From Streptomyces griseomycini (GTDB lineage: Bacteria > Actinomycetota > Actinomycetes > Streptomycetales > Streptomycetaceae): 64,000 nt of DNA. Shown here one piece after another: positions 1 to 8,380 of the stretch; the first letter of the stretch is position 1, and the number at the start of each line of letters is the position of its first letter. The notes beneath the pieces were generated by a model. The model did no database searches. It was not told where the DNA came from and saw nothing but the letters and a program-made list of their open reading frames with translations. Where the stretch lies: contig NZ_JACHJI010000003.1 of assembly GCF_014203535.1 (NCBI RefSeq), positions 413,707-477,706 of the forward strand, given 5' to 3'. A program made the position numbers and the translations under genes.

Positions 1-420
1 TGGACCACCGCCCAGCTGCAGCGCGCGGAAGGCGACTTCGCCGCGCTCCCGACGGGCGAGGACACCGGCGTGTGCAACGCTGTGTACGTCGACGACCTGG
101 TGGACGCCGTGCTCCTGGCCACCGGGAAGGAGGCGGCCGCCGGTCAGCGCTTCCTCGTCGGCAACGGCGAACCACTCGGCTGGGGCCGGTTCTTCGACTC
201 GATCCGCTCCCTGCGCGGCCTGAAAACGCCGGCGGCGCAAGGAGCCGAGAACCCGGTGCCGGACTGGGAGCTGGAACTGTACCGCTCGACCGCGCGGGCC
301 CGGTACGACAAGGCCGAGCGGCTGCTCGGCTTCACCGCGCGCACCTCCTTCACCGAGGGCATGCAGCTGACCGGGCAGTGGGCCGGCTGGGCCCGGCAGG
401 CACCGGAGGCGCGGTCGTGA
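1..420 (+). CDS. NAD-dependent epimerase/dehydratase, C-terminal part (5' truncated by window edge)
   Basis: The reading frame is open from the first base and ends at TGA 418-420, so the N-terminal Rossmann half lies outside the window. The visible 139 residues fit the C-terminal substrate-binding part of extended short-chain dehydrogenases: a VYVDDLVDAVLLA segment, as around the conserved VDD of sugar-nucleotide epimerases, then FLVGNGEPLGW and a Tyr/Arg-rich tail. Such enzymes epimerise or reduce sugar nucleotides. The stop overlaps the start of the deacetylase gene (GTGA), so the genes are translationally coupled. The neighbours (deacetylase, glycosyltransferase) suggest amino-sugar construction. 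The exact substrate cannot be read from this fragment. Confidence 0.8.
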   Translation, partial: WTTAQLQRAEGDFAALPTGEDTGVCNAVYVDDLVDAVLLATGKEAAAGQRFLVGNGEPLGWGRFFDSIRSLRGLKTPAAQGAENPVPDWELELYRSTARARYDKAERLLGFTARTSFTEGMQLTGQWAGWARQAPEARS

Positions 421-1121
421 ACGGGGTCACCGACGTACTGGTGGTGGCGCCGCACCCTGACGACGACGTCATCGGCTGCGGTGGATCCATCGCCAAACAT
501 GTCAGGGACGGCGCCCGGGTGACGGTGGTCATCGTGATCGGGCGCGAGCGCAGCGCCCTTGACGACGCGGTCACCGACTCGCAGTTCGCGGCCGAGACGC
601 AGGCCGCGGCGAAGATCCTGGGCGTGCACCGCTGCATTTCCTTCGACGAGCCGTCACGAGACTTCACGCTCTCCCGCCGTGTGCACCTCGACCTGGTGCG
701 GGTGCTGCGGGAGGTGCGGCCGCAGGTGGTTTACCTGCCCCATGACAACGACGACGATGTCGAGCACCGCATGGTGCACCAGCTGACCACCGAGGCGCTG
801 TGGATGGCGCAGTCGGACTTCTTTCAGGAGGCGGGCGAGCGGCCGATGCCGGCGCCCCGGCTGGTGCTCGGGTACGAAGTGTGGGCGCCGATGGCCCGGT
901 TCCAGTACGCGGAGGACATCGACGGCCAGATCGAGACCAAGGTCGAGGCGATGCGCGCGTATGTCTCGCAACTGCGCCACGCCGCCTGGGACGAGGGCAT
1001 CCGGGGACTGGCCCGCTACCGCGGCGCGCTGTCCGCGGGCTCGGGCCACGCGGAGGTGTTCCAGGTGCTGAGTCTGAGCACGCATCCCTCGGCCGGCGTA
1101 CCGGGAGGCGACCGTGACTGA
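417..1121 (+). CDS. PIG-L/LmbE-family N-acetylglucosaminyl deacetylase-like protein
   Basis: A 234-residue zinc-dependent deacetylase of the PIG-L/LmbE/MshB fold. The N-terminus carries the family motif APHPDDDVIGCGG (residues about 11-23; His13, Asp15 and Asp16 are the expected zinc and catalytic residues). The second metal motif PHDNDDDVEHRMVH lies near residues 108-121. Family members remove the N-acetyl group from GlcNAc-containing intermediates. Start GTG 417 is chosen because it overlaps the previous stop and places the zinc motif at the usual distance from the N-terminus; longer upstream readings only shadow the epimerase. It overlaps the next gene by 8 bp. In this operon it probably deacetylates an amino sugar before or after glycosyl transfer. 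Confidence 0.9.
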   Translation: MNGVTDVLVVAPHPDDDVIGCGGSIAKHVRDGARVTVVIVIGRERSALDDAVTDSQFAAETQAAAKILGVHRCISFDEPSRDFTLSRRVHLDLVRVLREVRPQVVYLPHDNDDDVEHRMVHQLTTEALWMAQSDFFQEAGERPMPAPRLVLGYEVWAPMARFQYAEDIDGQIETKVEAMRAYVSQLRHAAWDEGIRGLARYRGALSAGSGHAEVFQVLSLSTHPSAGVPGGDRD

Positions 1122-2346
1122 GCGGCTCCTGGTCTGCGGGCTCGGTTCCGGGATGGACCACTCGCTTTCGGAACTGCGTTCGCCGCGGCGGGAGCTGGTG
1201 GTCGTCACCGACACACCCACCGACCGGGCGCGGGCGGCGGCGGACATACTGCTGGTCTGCGACCCGACCGACAGCACGGCGGTCCTCGCGCAGCTGTCGG
1301 CGGCCGGCATCGACCGGTCGGACGGCGTGTTCTCGCTCGGCGCCGACAACCCGCCGGTGATCAGTGCGCTGGCGCACCGGTTCGGCTGCCCCGGCCTGCC
1401 GTTGGAGACGGCCCTCGACTGCACACTCAAGGACCGGCGGCTGGCGATCCTGCGCGAGGCGGGCCTGGACCTCCCCCGGTTCGCGACCGCCGAGAGCGTG
1501 GAGGAATCGCTGCGGGCGGTCGCCGAGGTCGGTCTGCCGGCCGTGATCAAACCCAGCGACCAGACCGGCTCGCTGGGCGTGATGAAGGTGGAGTCGCCCG
1601 AGGCGGTACGGGCGAGGGCGGCTGAGGCGCTGCGGCTCAGTCCCGTCGGACGGATCGTCGTCGAGGAGTTCCTGGAGGGGACCGAGCACACGCTGGCCGC
1701 CTTCATGGTCGACGGCAAGCTGCACCGGTTCGGTTTCGCCGACCGGGAGTACGGGCGCAAGGAGGAGTTCGCCCCGTACTTCTTCGAGGGCGGCGACACT
1801 CTCCCCAGCCGGCTCACCGCCGAGCAGATCGAGGAGGTCACCGACACCGTACGGCGCGGGGCTCGGGCCCTGCGCCTGGACCCGGCGGTGATCAACACCG
1901 ACATCCTGCGCACCCGTGACGGCCGGGTGGTGCTCCTGGAAATCACGTGCCGGCTCACCGGCGCCCGGATCGCCACCGAGGTGATGCGGCTGGCCACCGG
2001 CGTGGACCCACTGCCCAACGTGGTGCGACTGGCGCTGGGCCAACCGCTGGAGCTCTCCGAGCTGCGTCCCACCCGCAGCGGTGCGGCGGTCCAGCGGTTC
2101 CTGCCGGCGGACGGCGGGGTGGTGGAGTGGGTCGGCAACCCGCGGGACGTCGCTCGCCGTGTCGGGGTGCACGACGTCTTCTGGGGCATCGAGCTGGCGC
2201 CCGGCATCGTGGTGCCGCCCTACCGCGGCGGAACCGACCCCCTGGCGGGCGTGATCGCGTACGCCGACGAACCGGCCGAGGCCGAGGCGATCGCCGAACG
2301 CACGCTGCGCGCGCTGCCCCTGCGGTTCAAGGCTTCGGCGGAATGA
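1114..2346 (+). CDS. ATP-grasp domain ligase
   Basis: A 410-residue ATP-grasp enzyme; the family joins a carboxylate, activated as acyl-phosphate, to an amine or similar nucleophile. An N-terminal pre-ATP-grasp Rossmann-like domain (LLVCGLGSGMDHSL onward, about 1-110) precedes the ATP-grasp lysine segment AVIKPSDQTGSLGV (about 142-155). The adenine-binding IVVEEFLEGTEHT lies near 180, and the Mg-binding LLEITCRLTG near 272-281. The domain order matches biotin-carboxylase/PurK-like natural-product ligases. GTG 1114 overlaps the deacetylase end. Its place in an amino-sugar and adenylation-enzyme cluster suggests amide formation on the product, but the substrate is unknown. Confidence 0.88.
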   Translation: MTERLLVCGLGSGMDHSLSELRSPRRELVVVTDTPTDRARAAADILLVCDPTDSTAVLAQLSAAGIDRSDGVFSLGADNPPVISALAHRFGCPGLPLETALDCTLKDRRLAILREAGLDLPRFATAESVEESLRAVAEVGLPAVIKPSDQTGSLGVMKVESPEAVRARAAEALRLSPVGRIVVEEFLEGTEHTLAAFMVDGKLHRFGFADREYGRKEEFAPYFFEGGDTLPSRLTAEQIEEVTDTVRRGARALRLDPAVINTDILRTRDGRVVLLEITCRLTGARIATEVMRLATGVDPLPNVVRLALGQPLELSELRPTRSGAAVQRFLPADGGVVEWVGNPRDVARRVGVHDVFWGIELAPGIVVPPYRGGTDPLAGVIAYADEPAEAEAIAERTLRALPLRFKASAE

Positions 2347-3494
2347 CCACGACACCGGCGACGACCGCGCGCGGACCGCTGGGCGCGCACACCAACGAAA
2401 CGAGGGAGAACGGGATGGCCACCGACCCGGTGGACGAGGTCGCAGTCGAGAAGGGGATCGCCCGCACCGCCGTGGTCATCGCCCTGCGCGACGACCTCCG
2501 GATCGCCGACTGCATCGCATCGATCGACGAGGACGTCGAGATCGTGCTGGCGCTCAACGGCCCCAGTGACGCCGTGCTGAAGCTGATCGACGAGCACCCG
2601 CGCCCGCTGACGGTCACCCGGATCGACGACGTCGGCAACCTGGGCGCGGCCTACAACGCGGGGGCCGCCGCCACCGACCGGCAGTACCTGCTCCTGATGG
2701 ACTCCGACTGCACCTTCGCCCCGGGTGTCGTGCGGGCCATGGTCCGCGCCGTCCTGACCGCCCCGGTGGTCAAGGGCCAGGTGGTGTACGGGGAGTCGGA
2801 CGGCCTGCTCAGCAAGCTGACCGCTCGGGTGCGGGAGTTCGACGAGGGCGACTATGTGAGCGCCCTGTCCCCTCCGCTCATCTACAACAGGGCGATCATC
2901 GACCACATCGGCGGCTACCACTTCGACGAGCTCATCCACTGGTGTGAGGACCGGGAGTTCGACTTCCGGCTCCAGCTGGCCGGCATCCCCGTGGTGTACC
3001 TGCCCGAGGCCCGGATCTTCCACGACGCCCAGCACGGCTTCGCCAACATGCGCAGCTACTTCCGCTACGGCGTCGGCGAGGGCATCGCCCAGGAGACGGG
3101 TGTGTTCACCACGCCGGCCGTTCCGGTGCTGTGGCGCGTGTTCGAGGCGACCAGGACCCTGGTGCACTGCGCCCGTGACAAGGGCGTGGGCGCCGCGGCT
3201 TACTACGCGCTGCTGAAGATCGCCTTCCACGTGGGCACCGCTCACCATCTGCTCAACGACCCGTATCGGGTGCGGGACCGCTACCCAGCCTCGGCCAAGC
3301 GGGCGCGTATGGTGCGGTCGATCCCGCAGCACAGCACCCGCCTGACCAAGGCCCAGCTGCGGCGGCTGCGCCGGGCTCACTGGGAGGCGGGCCGGCGGAT
3401 CGAGAAGGTGACCGACCTGTCGGTCTTCCACCAGGACGCCGCCGGCCCGGCCGTCGGGTCAGCCGCCGACGAGACTCGGCAGCAGCAGGCGTGA
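2343..3494 (+). CDS. Family 2 (GT-A) glycosyltransferase
   Basis: 383 residues, starting at ATG 2343 in an ATGA overlap with the ligase. The GT-A fold shows as a beta-alpha-beta N-terminus (VVIALRDDLRIADCI), a nucleotide-sugar DxD motif in LLLMDSDCTFAPG (about 117-129), and the acceptor-side acidic motif in HWCEDREFDFRL (about 197-208), which usually supplies the catalytic base. The C-terminal roughly 120 residues are helical and basic. It is probably the glycosyltransferase that attaches the amino sugar built by neighbouring enzymes. Its last 36 bp overlap the end of the convergent hydrolase gene. Confidence 0.9.
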   Translation: MTTTPATTARGPLGAHTNETRENGMATDPVDEVAVEKGIARTAVVIALRDDLRIADCIASIDEDVEIVLALNGPSDAVLKLIDEHPRPLTVTRIDDVGNLGAAYNAGAAATDRQYLLLMDSDCTFAPGVVRAMVRAVLTAPVVKGQVVYGESDGLLSKLTARVREFDEGDYVSALSPPLIYNRAIIDHIGGYHFDELIHWCEDREFDFRLQLAGIPVVYLPEARIFHDAQHGFANMRSYFRYGVGEGIAQETGVFTTPAVPVLWRVFEATRTLVHCARDKGVGAAAYYALLKIAFHVGTAHHLLNDPYRVRDRYPASAKRARMVRSIPQHSTRLTKAQLRRLRRAHWEAGRRIEKVTDLSVFHQDAAGPAVGSAADETRQQQA

Positions 3495-5138
3495 GGGATG
3501 GTCACCGCCGTGGTGGACCGTGTGGTGCGCGACCACCCGAGGATGGACGTCGAAGCGCGGTGCGTTACTGGCCGCGATTTCCAGGCGGACGCGGTGGCCG
3601 GTGCGGAACATGTGGCCGATCGCACCGAGGCGGACGGTGACCTTGACCGGTCGGCCGGGGGCGGGCGGGGCGCCCGCCCCCGGCGCTGTTGCCGGTGCGG
3701 GCGCCGGCAACAGCCGGTGGACACCGTCGCACAGCAGCTCCGCCCGCCCGTCGGGCCAGACGTCGACGAGCTTGCCGGTCACGTCGGCGCCCGCGGCGTC
3801 CGCAGTGACATAGACCGTCAGTACGGTGTCGCCGACCACGGTCAGCGGGGCGGTGAGCGGGGCTCCGGTGAAGCACAGGACGTCGCCGCGCCGCTCGACC
3901 TCGCGCTGGTCGAGCGGGCCGCAGTCGCCGCCGGTGAACTGACCGGGCAGGGCTGTGGCGCCACCGGTGGTGGGTACCGGGTCGGCCGGGTCATGGCGGA
4001 TCCTGTCGCTGCCGGCGGCCCGGGGTGCGGGTCCGGGCGTGAGCCGTCGGCCGTCCAGGTGGAGCACGTACTCCTCGGTGCCGGGGACCGGCCAGTCGGG
4101 GAAAGCGCGCCACTCATCGGCGCCGGTGACGAAGAGCCGTACCGGCTCCGGGGTCGCAGCACCGGTCCGCCGCCCGCGCAGATGGCGGTCGAAGTGGTCC
4201 AGGTGCAGGCCGGTGACGTCGAGCTCCCGCTCGTCGGCCGCGAGCCCGTAACGGCGCTGGGGAAAGATCCCGCCGGTGACGCAGTGGGACCAGGGGCCGA
4301 CCACCAGACGCGTCTCCACGCCCTGTTCCCGAATTCCCCGGAAATTCTCCAGGGCACCGGCGAGGAATATGTCGTACCACCCCGTCAGATTCAGCACCGG
4401 AATGTTTATCGACGGATACGCTTCGCGCGGTGCGGCGCGCTTCCAGTAGGGGTGTCCGGAAGGGTGCTCGATCCATTGCCGGTAATAGGGGGCGAGCCGG
4501 TCGAGGAGGTCCCGGGCGGCGTCCGGGTCCGCGTACAGCGCGTCGATCCGGTCGACCGCGTCGGCCACCTCGGACAACTCCGGCCCGGCCAGCCCGGCTC
4601 CGCTGAGCAGCAGGTCGTACAGCACCCAGTAGAGGAGGAAACCCAGCTGGAAGGCACCGTCCTGCCAGGTCCAGCCCTCGTCGAACCCGGAACCGGCCAC
4701 GTGCGGGGCGATGGCGGCCAGACCAGGCGGCCGCTCCGCCGCCGCGAGCAACGCCGCCATGCCCTCGTAGGAGCGGCCGAACAGGCCCGCCGAGCCGTCG
4801 CACCACGGCTGTCCGACGGCCCATGCGACGGTGTCCGCGCCGTCCGCGGCCTCGTTCCAGTACGGCTCGAAGGTGCCGCCGGAGGCGAACCGGCCACGGA
4901 CGTCCTGCACCAACAGGGCGTATCCCGAGCGGACCAGCCGCAGGCCGTCGACGGAGGCCCCGCCGGGGCTGCCCGCTCTCCCGTAGGGCGTCCGCCGGAT
5001 GAGCACCGGCACCGCTTCGGCCGTGTCCGGGCGGTAGAGGTCGGCGCTCAATAACACGCCGTCTCGCATCGGTATTTTCACATCGTCTTCCACAACAATA
5101 CGCACCCGCCAATATTCCAACAGAACACGGGAGTTCAC
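3459..5138 (-). CDS. CocE/NonD-family alpha/beta hydrolase (X-Pro dipeptidyl-peptidase S15 type)
   Basis: About 559 residues. The N-terminus IPMRDGVLLSADLYRP and the block YALLVQDVRGRFASGG are hallmarks of the CocE/NonD hydrolases. The nucleophile elbow is GLFGRSYEG (Ser near residue 121) and the catalytic His lies in VVGPWSHC (about 285). The C-terminal half is the jelly-roll domain of this family. Members cleave esters or amides such as cocaine or acyl-dipeptides. GTG 5138 is preferred because GGAGG lies 8 nt upstream; GTG 5105 is an alternative that fits a family N-terminus better but has no clear Shine-Dalgarno. It is divergent from the adenylation gene. A tailoring, deacylating or self-protective role in the cluster is inference. 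Confidence 0.85.
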   Translation of the reverse strand: MNSRVLLEYWRVRIVVEDDVKIPMRDGVLLSADLYRPDTAEAVPVLIRRTPYGRAGSPGGASVDGLRLVRSGYALLVQDVRGRFASGGTFEPYWNEAADGADTVAWAVGQPWCDGSAGLFGRSYEGMAALLAAAERPPGLAAIAPHVAGSGFDEGWTWQDGAFQLGFLLYWVLYDLLLSGAGLAGPELSEVADAVDRIDALYADPDAARDLLDRLAPYYRQWIEHPSGHPYWKRAAPREAYPSINIPVLNLTGWYDIFLAGALENFRGIREQGVETRLVVGPWSHCVTGGIFPQRRYGLAADERELDVTGLHLDHFDRHLRGRRTGAATPEPVRLFVTGADEWRAFPDWPVPGTEEYVLHLDGRRLTPGPAPRAAGSDRIRHDPADPVPTTGGATALPGQFTGGDCGPLDQREVERRGDVLCFTGAPLTAPLTVVGDTVLTVYVTADAAGADVTGKLVDVWPDGRAELLCDGVHRLLPAPAPATAPGAGAPPAPGRPVKVTVRLGAIGHMFRTGHRVRLEIAASNAPRFDVHPRVVAHHTVHHGGDHPSRLLLPSLVGG

Positions 5139-5153
5139 AATGGAGTCCTCCGC
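5129..5153. promoter_or_regulatory. Interlocked translation starts of two divergent genes
   Basis: The plus-strand ATG (5140) and the preferred minus-strand GTG (5138-5136) are separated by one base. The plus-strand Shine-Dalgarno (GGGAG, 5129-5133) lies inside the first codons of the minus-strand gene, and the minus-strand one (GGAGG, read from 5151 to 5147) lies inside the first codons of the adenylation gene. If both starts are right, each promoter must lie inside the other gene. The 5085-5140 stretch is unusually AT-rich for this chromosome. Confidence 0.5.
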
Positions 5154-6657
5154 AGCCTCATTTCTGGAACCGTTCTTCGACAGGGCGCGCGACGATCCGG
5201 GCCGGCCAGCCGTCGTCGACAACGGTCTCGTCTTCACCTACGGCACCTTCGCCGCCTGGGTGCTGGAGGTCGCCGCCGCCGTGGAACCCCGCACGGCGGA
5301 GCCCCAGCCACCGGTGGGCGTCGTGGTGCACCGCTCGGCCCGTGACGTGGCGGCGATCCTCGGCGTGCTGGCGGCGGGACGGGCGTACGTGCCGCTGGAG
5401 GCACACCACCCCGAGGCCCGGCTGGAGGCGATCCTGCGACGGGTCGGCTGCCGGGAGGCGGTGGCGACCGCGGAGACCGGCTGGCAGCCCCCCGTCGGGC
5501 AGGTGATCCGGCCGCGCTGGGCACCCACCGCCGTGGCGTCCGCGACACCCCCCGCACCGCCGCGGCCGGGTCCGCGGCCCGAAGACCCGGCGTATGTGCT
5601 GTTCACCTCTGGCTCCACCGGCGAGCCGAAGGGAGTGGTGGTCCCGCACCGGGCGCTGGCGGCGGTGGTGCCGCCGCTGCGCATCCTGTACGGCATCGGC
5701 GAGGGCGAGTTCGTGCTGCACTTCCACGGCGCGGGCGGCGACACGAGCCTGGAGGAGATCCTGCCGACCCTCACGGCAGGCGCCACCCTCGTGATCGACG
5801 ACGGGGCGCGTGAGGGGTTCGCGCGGGTGGTGGAGGAGCAACAGCTCTCGGTCGTGGTGCTGCCCACCGGGTTCTGGGACGGTCTTACCGGCGATCTGCT
5901 GCGCCAGGACGCTCGGCTGCCGGCGTCCCTGCACACGGTGGTGATCGGCGGGGAAGCGGTGCGCGCCGACATGCTGGAGCGCTGGCGCCGACTTCCCGGC
6001 ACCAAGGACGTACGGCTGCTCAACACGTACGGCTCCACGGAGACCGCGCTGGTCACGCACGCGGTGGAACTCGCCGGACCGGGCGCCCCCACACTGCCGG
6101 AGACGGACGGAGACCTGCCCATCGGGCGCCCCCTGCCGCACGTCGGCCAGCGGATCGACGAGACGGGCGAGTTGTACGTCTCCGGCCCCGGGCTGGCCCT
6201 CGGCTATCACGAGAGCCCGGAGGCGACGGCCGCCCGCTTCACCGAACGGGACGGCGTCCGCTGGTACCGCACAGGGGACCTGGTCGGCGAGGCGGCCGAC
6301 GGGGTCCTGGTGTTCAAGGGACGCTCCGACCACCAGGTCAAGATCCGCGGCTATCGCGTGGACCTGCTCGATGTCGAGGCGCTGATCGGGCGGTGCGAGG
6401 GAGTGTCAGCGGTCGCGGCCGCCAAGGTGGACCGAGCCGGGCACTCCTCGCTGGCCGCGTTCTTCGTCCCGTTGCCCGACGCCGAGCCGGGCGAGGTCGC
6501 CGCGGGCATCCGCGACCGGCTGACGCGGACGGCGCCGCCGCATCTGGTGCCCGGCCTGATCCTGCCTGTCGACACGCTGGAGCGTACCCACACCGGCAAG
6601 GTGGACCGGAACGCGACCCGGGACCGCCACCTGGGCACCATGGCGGCCGCCCGATGA
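5140..6657 (+). CDS. Stand-alone amino-acid adenylation enzyme (NRPS A domain), (beta-)lysine-type code
   Basis: 505 residues forming one complete A domain without carrier or condensation domain. Core motifs: A3 YVLFTSGSTGEPKG (about 151-164), a variant A4 with GGDTSLEEI, A5 NTYGSTE, A7 YRTGDL, A8 GRSDHQVKIRGYRVD (about 395), and A10 HTGKVDRNA with the catalytic Lys. Aligning by eye to GrsA gives pocket residues D-T-E-V-V-G-T-L-V-K. From memory this is close to codes reported for lysine and beta-lysine domains. Stand-alone A domains that form amides with beta-lysine are known from streptothricin biosynthesis. ATG 5140 has GGGAG six bases upstream. It leads a run of four overlapping genes that ends at 9125. 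Confidence 0.88.
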   Translation: MESSAASFLEPFFDRARDDPGRPAVVDNGLVFTYGTFAAWVLEVAAAVEPRTAEPQPPVGVVVHRSARDVAAILGVLAAGRAYVPLEAHHPEARLEAILRRVGCREAVATAETGWQPPVGQVIRPRWAPTAVASATPPAPPRPGPRPEDPAYVLFTSGSTGEPKGVVVPHRALAAVVPPLRILYGIGEGEFVLHFHGAGGDTSLEEILPTLTAGATLVIDDGAREGFARVVEEQQLSVVVLPTGFWDGLTGDLLRQDARLPASLHTVVIGGEAVRADMLERWRRLPGTKDVRLLNTYGSTETALVTHAVELAGPGAPTLPETDGDLPIGRPLPHVGQRIDETGELYVSGPGLALGYHESPEATAARFTERDGVRWYRTGDLVGEAADGVLVFKGRSDHQVKIRGYRVDLLDVEALIGRCEGVSAVAAAKVDRAGHSSLAAFFVPLPDAEPGEVAAGIRDRLTRTAPPHLVPGLILPVDTLERTHTGKVDRNATRDRHLGTMAAAR

Positions 6658-7589
6658 GCGCCGCCGCCCTGGCTCCGGGCGCGGAACCCGCCGAGCTGGC
6701 CGCGTACGCCTCACGGAGGCTGGGCGTGGCACTCGTACCGGAGTCCGCACAAAGCGACGACAGCGGCTGGGACTTCCGCGTCACCCACATCCGCGCCACG
6801 GACGGCACGTACTGGATCCTGCGGCAGCCGCGGCGGCCGGAGGCATCCGGCCAGCTGGCCGTGGAGGGCGCCGTCCTCAGCGCCGTTCGCCACCGGGTCC
6901 CGGTACCGGTTCCCGACTGGCGGTTGCACACCCCGGACCTCGTCGCTTACCCGCGCCTGCCCGGCGAGGCGGCGGGCACAGAGGACCCGGTCACCCTGGT
7001 CTACGACTGGTCGATGGATCCGCTGTCCCACCCGGACCGCTACCTGGAGCCGCTCGCCCACTGCCTGGCCGCGGTGCACCGCACGCCTCTGGACGGCCCT
7101 TGGGAACTCCCGGGTCCGCACCCGGCCTGCCCCGAGGCCGTACGCTCCCAGATCGCGGACCGGCTGGCCCGGGCCCGGACCGAACTGGAGCTTCCCGCCG
7201 CCCAGGTGCGCCGCTGGCAGAAGTGGCTGGACGACGACCGTCTGTGGCCCGACCGCCTGGTGCTCGTCCACGGCGACGTGCACCCGGGCCACACCCTGGT
7301 CGAACATCCCCCGTCCGGCCCCCCGGCCCTGTCGGCCCTGCTGGACTGGGCGAACGCCGGCATCGGCGATCCGGCGGCGGACTTCGTCGACATGCTCTAT
7401 GCCGGCGGCCCGGACGTCCTCGACCGCCTCCTGGACGCCTATCGGGCGGCGGGCGGCGAGGTACCCGCCGGCATGCGGTCGCACATCTTGGCCCGGGCGT
7501 CCTTCATCTGGGTCCATGTGGCGCTGCGCGGCCTGGACACGGGCCGCCCGGCGTGGACGCAGACCGCGCTGCGGAGGATGGCCCGGTGA
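6654..7589 (+). CDS. Phosphotransferase of the APH/choline-kinase fold, macrolide 2'-phosphotransferase-like
   Basis: 311 residues, ATGA-coupled to the adenylation gene. The aminoglycoside/macrolide kinase fold shows as VPVPDWRLHTPDLVAYPRLPG (split here as VPVPDWRLHTP and LVAYPRLPG), the catalytic loop LVLVHGDVHPGH (about 200-211, Asp as base) and the Mg-binding segment LLDWANAGIGDPAADF (about 228). The VPVP-W-R and AYPRLPG segments are more like Mph macrolide kinases than aminoglycoside kinases. It could provide self-resistance by reversible phosphorylation of the product or phosphorylate a pathway sugar. Nothing in the sequence decides between these roles. Confidence 0.85.
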   Translation: MSAAALAPGAEPAELAAYASRRLGVALVPESAQSDDSGWDFRVTHIRATDGTYWILRQPRRPEASGQLAVEGAVLSAVRHRVPVPVPDWRLHTPDLVAYPRLPGEAAGTEDPVTLVYDWSMDPLSHPDRYLEPLAHCLAAVHRTPLDGPWELPGPHPACPEAVRSQIADRLARARTELELPAAQVRRWQKWLDDDRLWPDRLVLVHGDVHPGHTLVEHPPSGPPALSALLDWANAGIGDPAADFVDMLYAGGPDVLDRLLDAYRAAGGEVPAGMRSHILARASFIWVHVALRGLDTGRPAWTQTALRRMAR

Positions 7590-8380
7590 GCGGCGGGACG
7601 GCGTACACGGTCCACGGCTCCGGGCGGCCGGTGGTCCTGGTCGCCGGCGCGGGTGGCACCGGCCGGATCTGGGAGCACCACCAGGTGCCCGCGCTCACCG
7701 CGGCGGGTCACCAGGTGATCACCTTCGACCACGACACCGCCGGCTCTTGCGTCGGCGAACTGGCCACTGCGGTACGGCAACTCCTCACCGCGCTGGAGCT
7801 GCCGCCCTGCCCGCTGGTCGGCCACTCCCTGGGAGCCATGGCGATACAGGAACTGCTTCTCACCGATCCGCATCTGGCGAGCGGCGCTGTGCTGGCCGCG
7901 ACGCGGGGACGGCCCGACGCGGTCGGCGACGCGCTGGCCCGCGCCGAGGCCGCGTACGCCGAGGCGGGCAGTCGGCTGCCGCCGGAGTACCAGGCGTTCG
8001 TGCAGCTGGTGCAGAACCTCTCCCCCAGGACCCTGGCGGACGAGGGTGCGGTCGCAGAATGGCTGGACTTGTTCGAGATCGCCGCGCTCAGCAGTACCTC
8101 CGTCGGCGCGCACCGCCCGCGCTCGCCCGCTCCCGACCGGCTGGCCGCGTACGCGGGAATCACCACGCCGCTGCTGGTGGTGGGCTTCGCCGACGACGTG
8201 CTGGCCCCCGCCTACCTGAGCCGTGAGGTGGCCGCGGCGATACCCGGCGCCCGCTACACGCAGCTGGCGGACACCGGCCACCTCGGCTTCCTGGAACGTC
8301 CCGACGCCTTCAACACCGTCCTTCTCGACTTCCTCGCCACCCTCCCCACGACCGACACCGGAGCGTCCCATGTCCACTGA
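7586..8380 (+). CDS. Alpha/beta hydrolase
   Basis: 264 residues, GTG 7586 overlapping the kinase stop. The oxyanion-hole region VVLVAGAGGTGRIWEHH replaces the common HG motif with AG. The nucleophile elbow is VGHSLGAMA (Ser near 80). The acid is likely in VVGFADDVLAP and the catalytic His in LADTGHLGFLERP. This is the short haloperoxidase/esterase-like type without a large lid insertion. In the cluster it may remove a protecting acyl or phosphate ester or act as an editing hydrolase; the sequence does not say. The last 11 bp overlap the next gene. Confidence 0.85.
   Translation: MSGGTAYTVHGSGRPVVLVAGAGGTGRIWEHHQVPALTAAGHQVITFDHDTAGSCVGELATAVRQLLTALELPPCPLVGHSLGAMAIQELLLTDPHLASGAVLAATRGRPDAVGDALARAEAAYAEAGSRLPPEYQAFVQLVQNLSPRTLADEGAVAEWLDLFEIAALSSTSVGAHRPRSPAPDRLAAYAGITTPLLVVGFADDVLAPAYLSREVAAAIPGARYTQLADTGHLGFLERPDAFNTVLLDFLATLPTTDTGASHVH

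Noticed and set aside
7586..8380. Thioesterase for the adenylation enzyme
   Set aside because: No carrier domain is encoded in the left cluster within the window, and the fold is a generic short alpha/beta hydrolase, so a thioesterase call is not supported.
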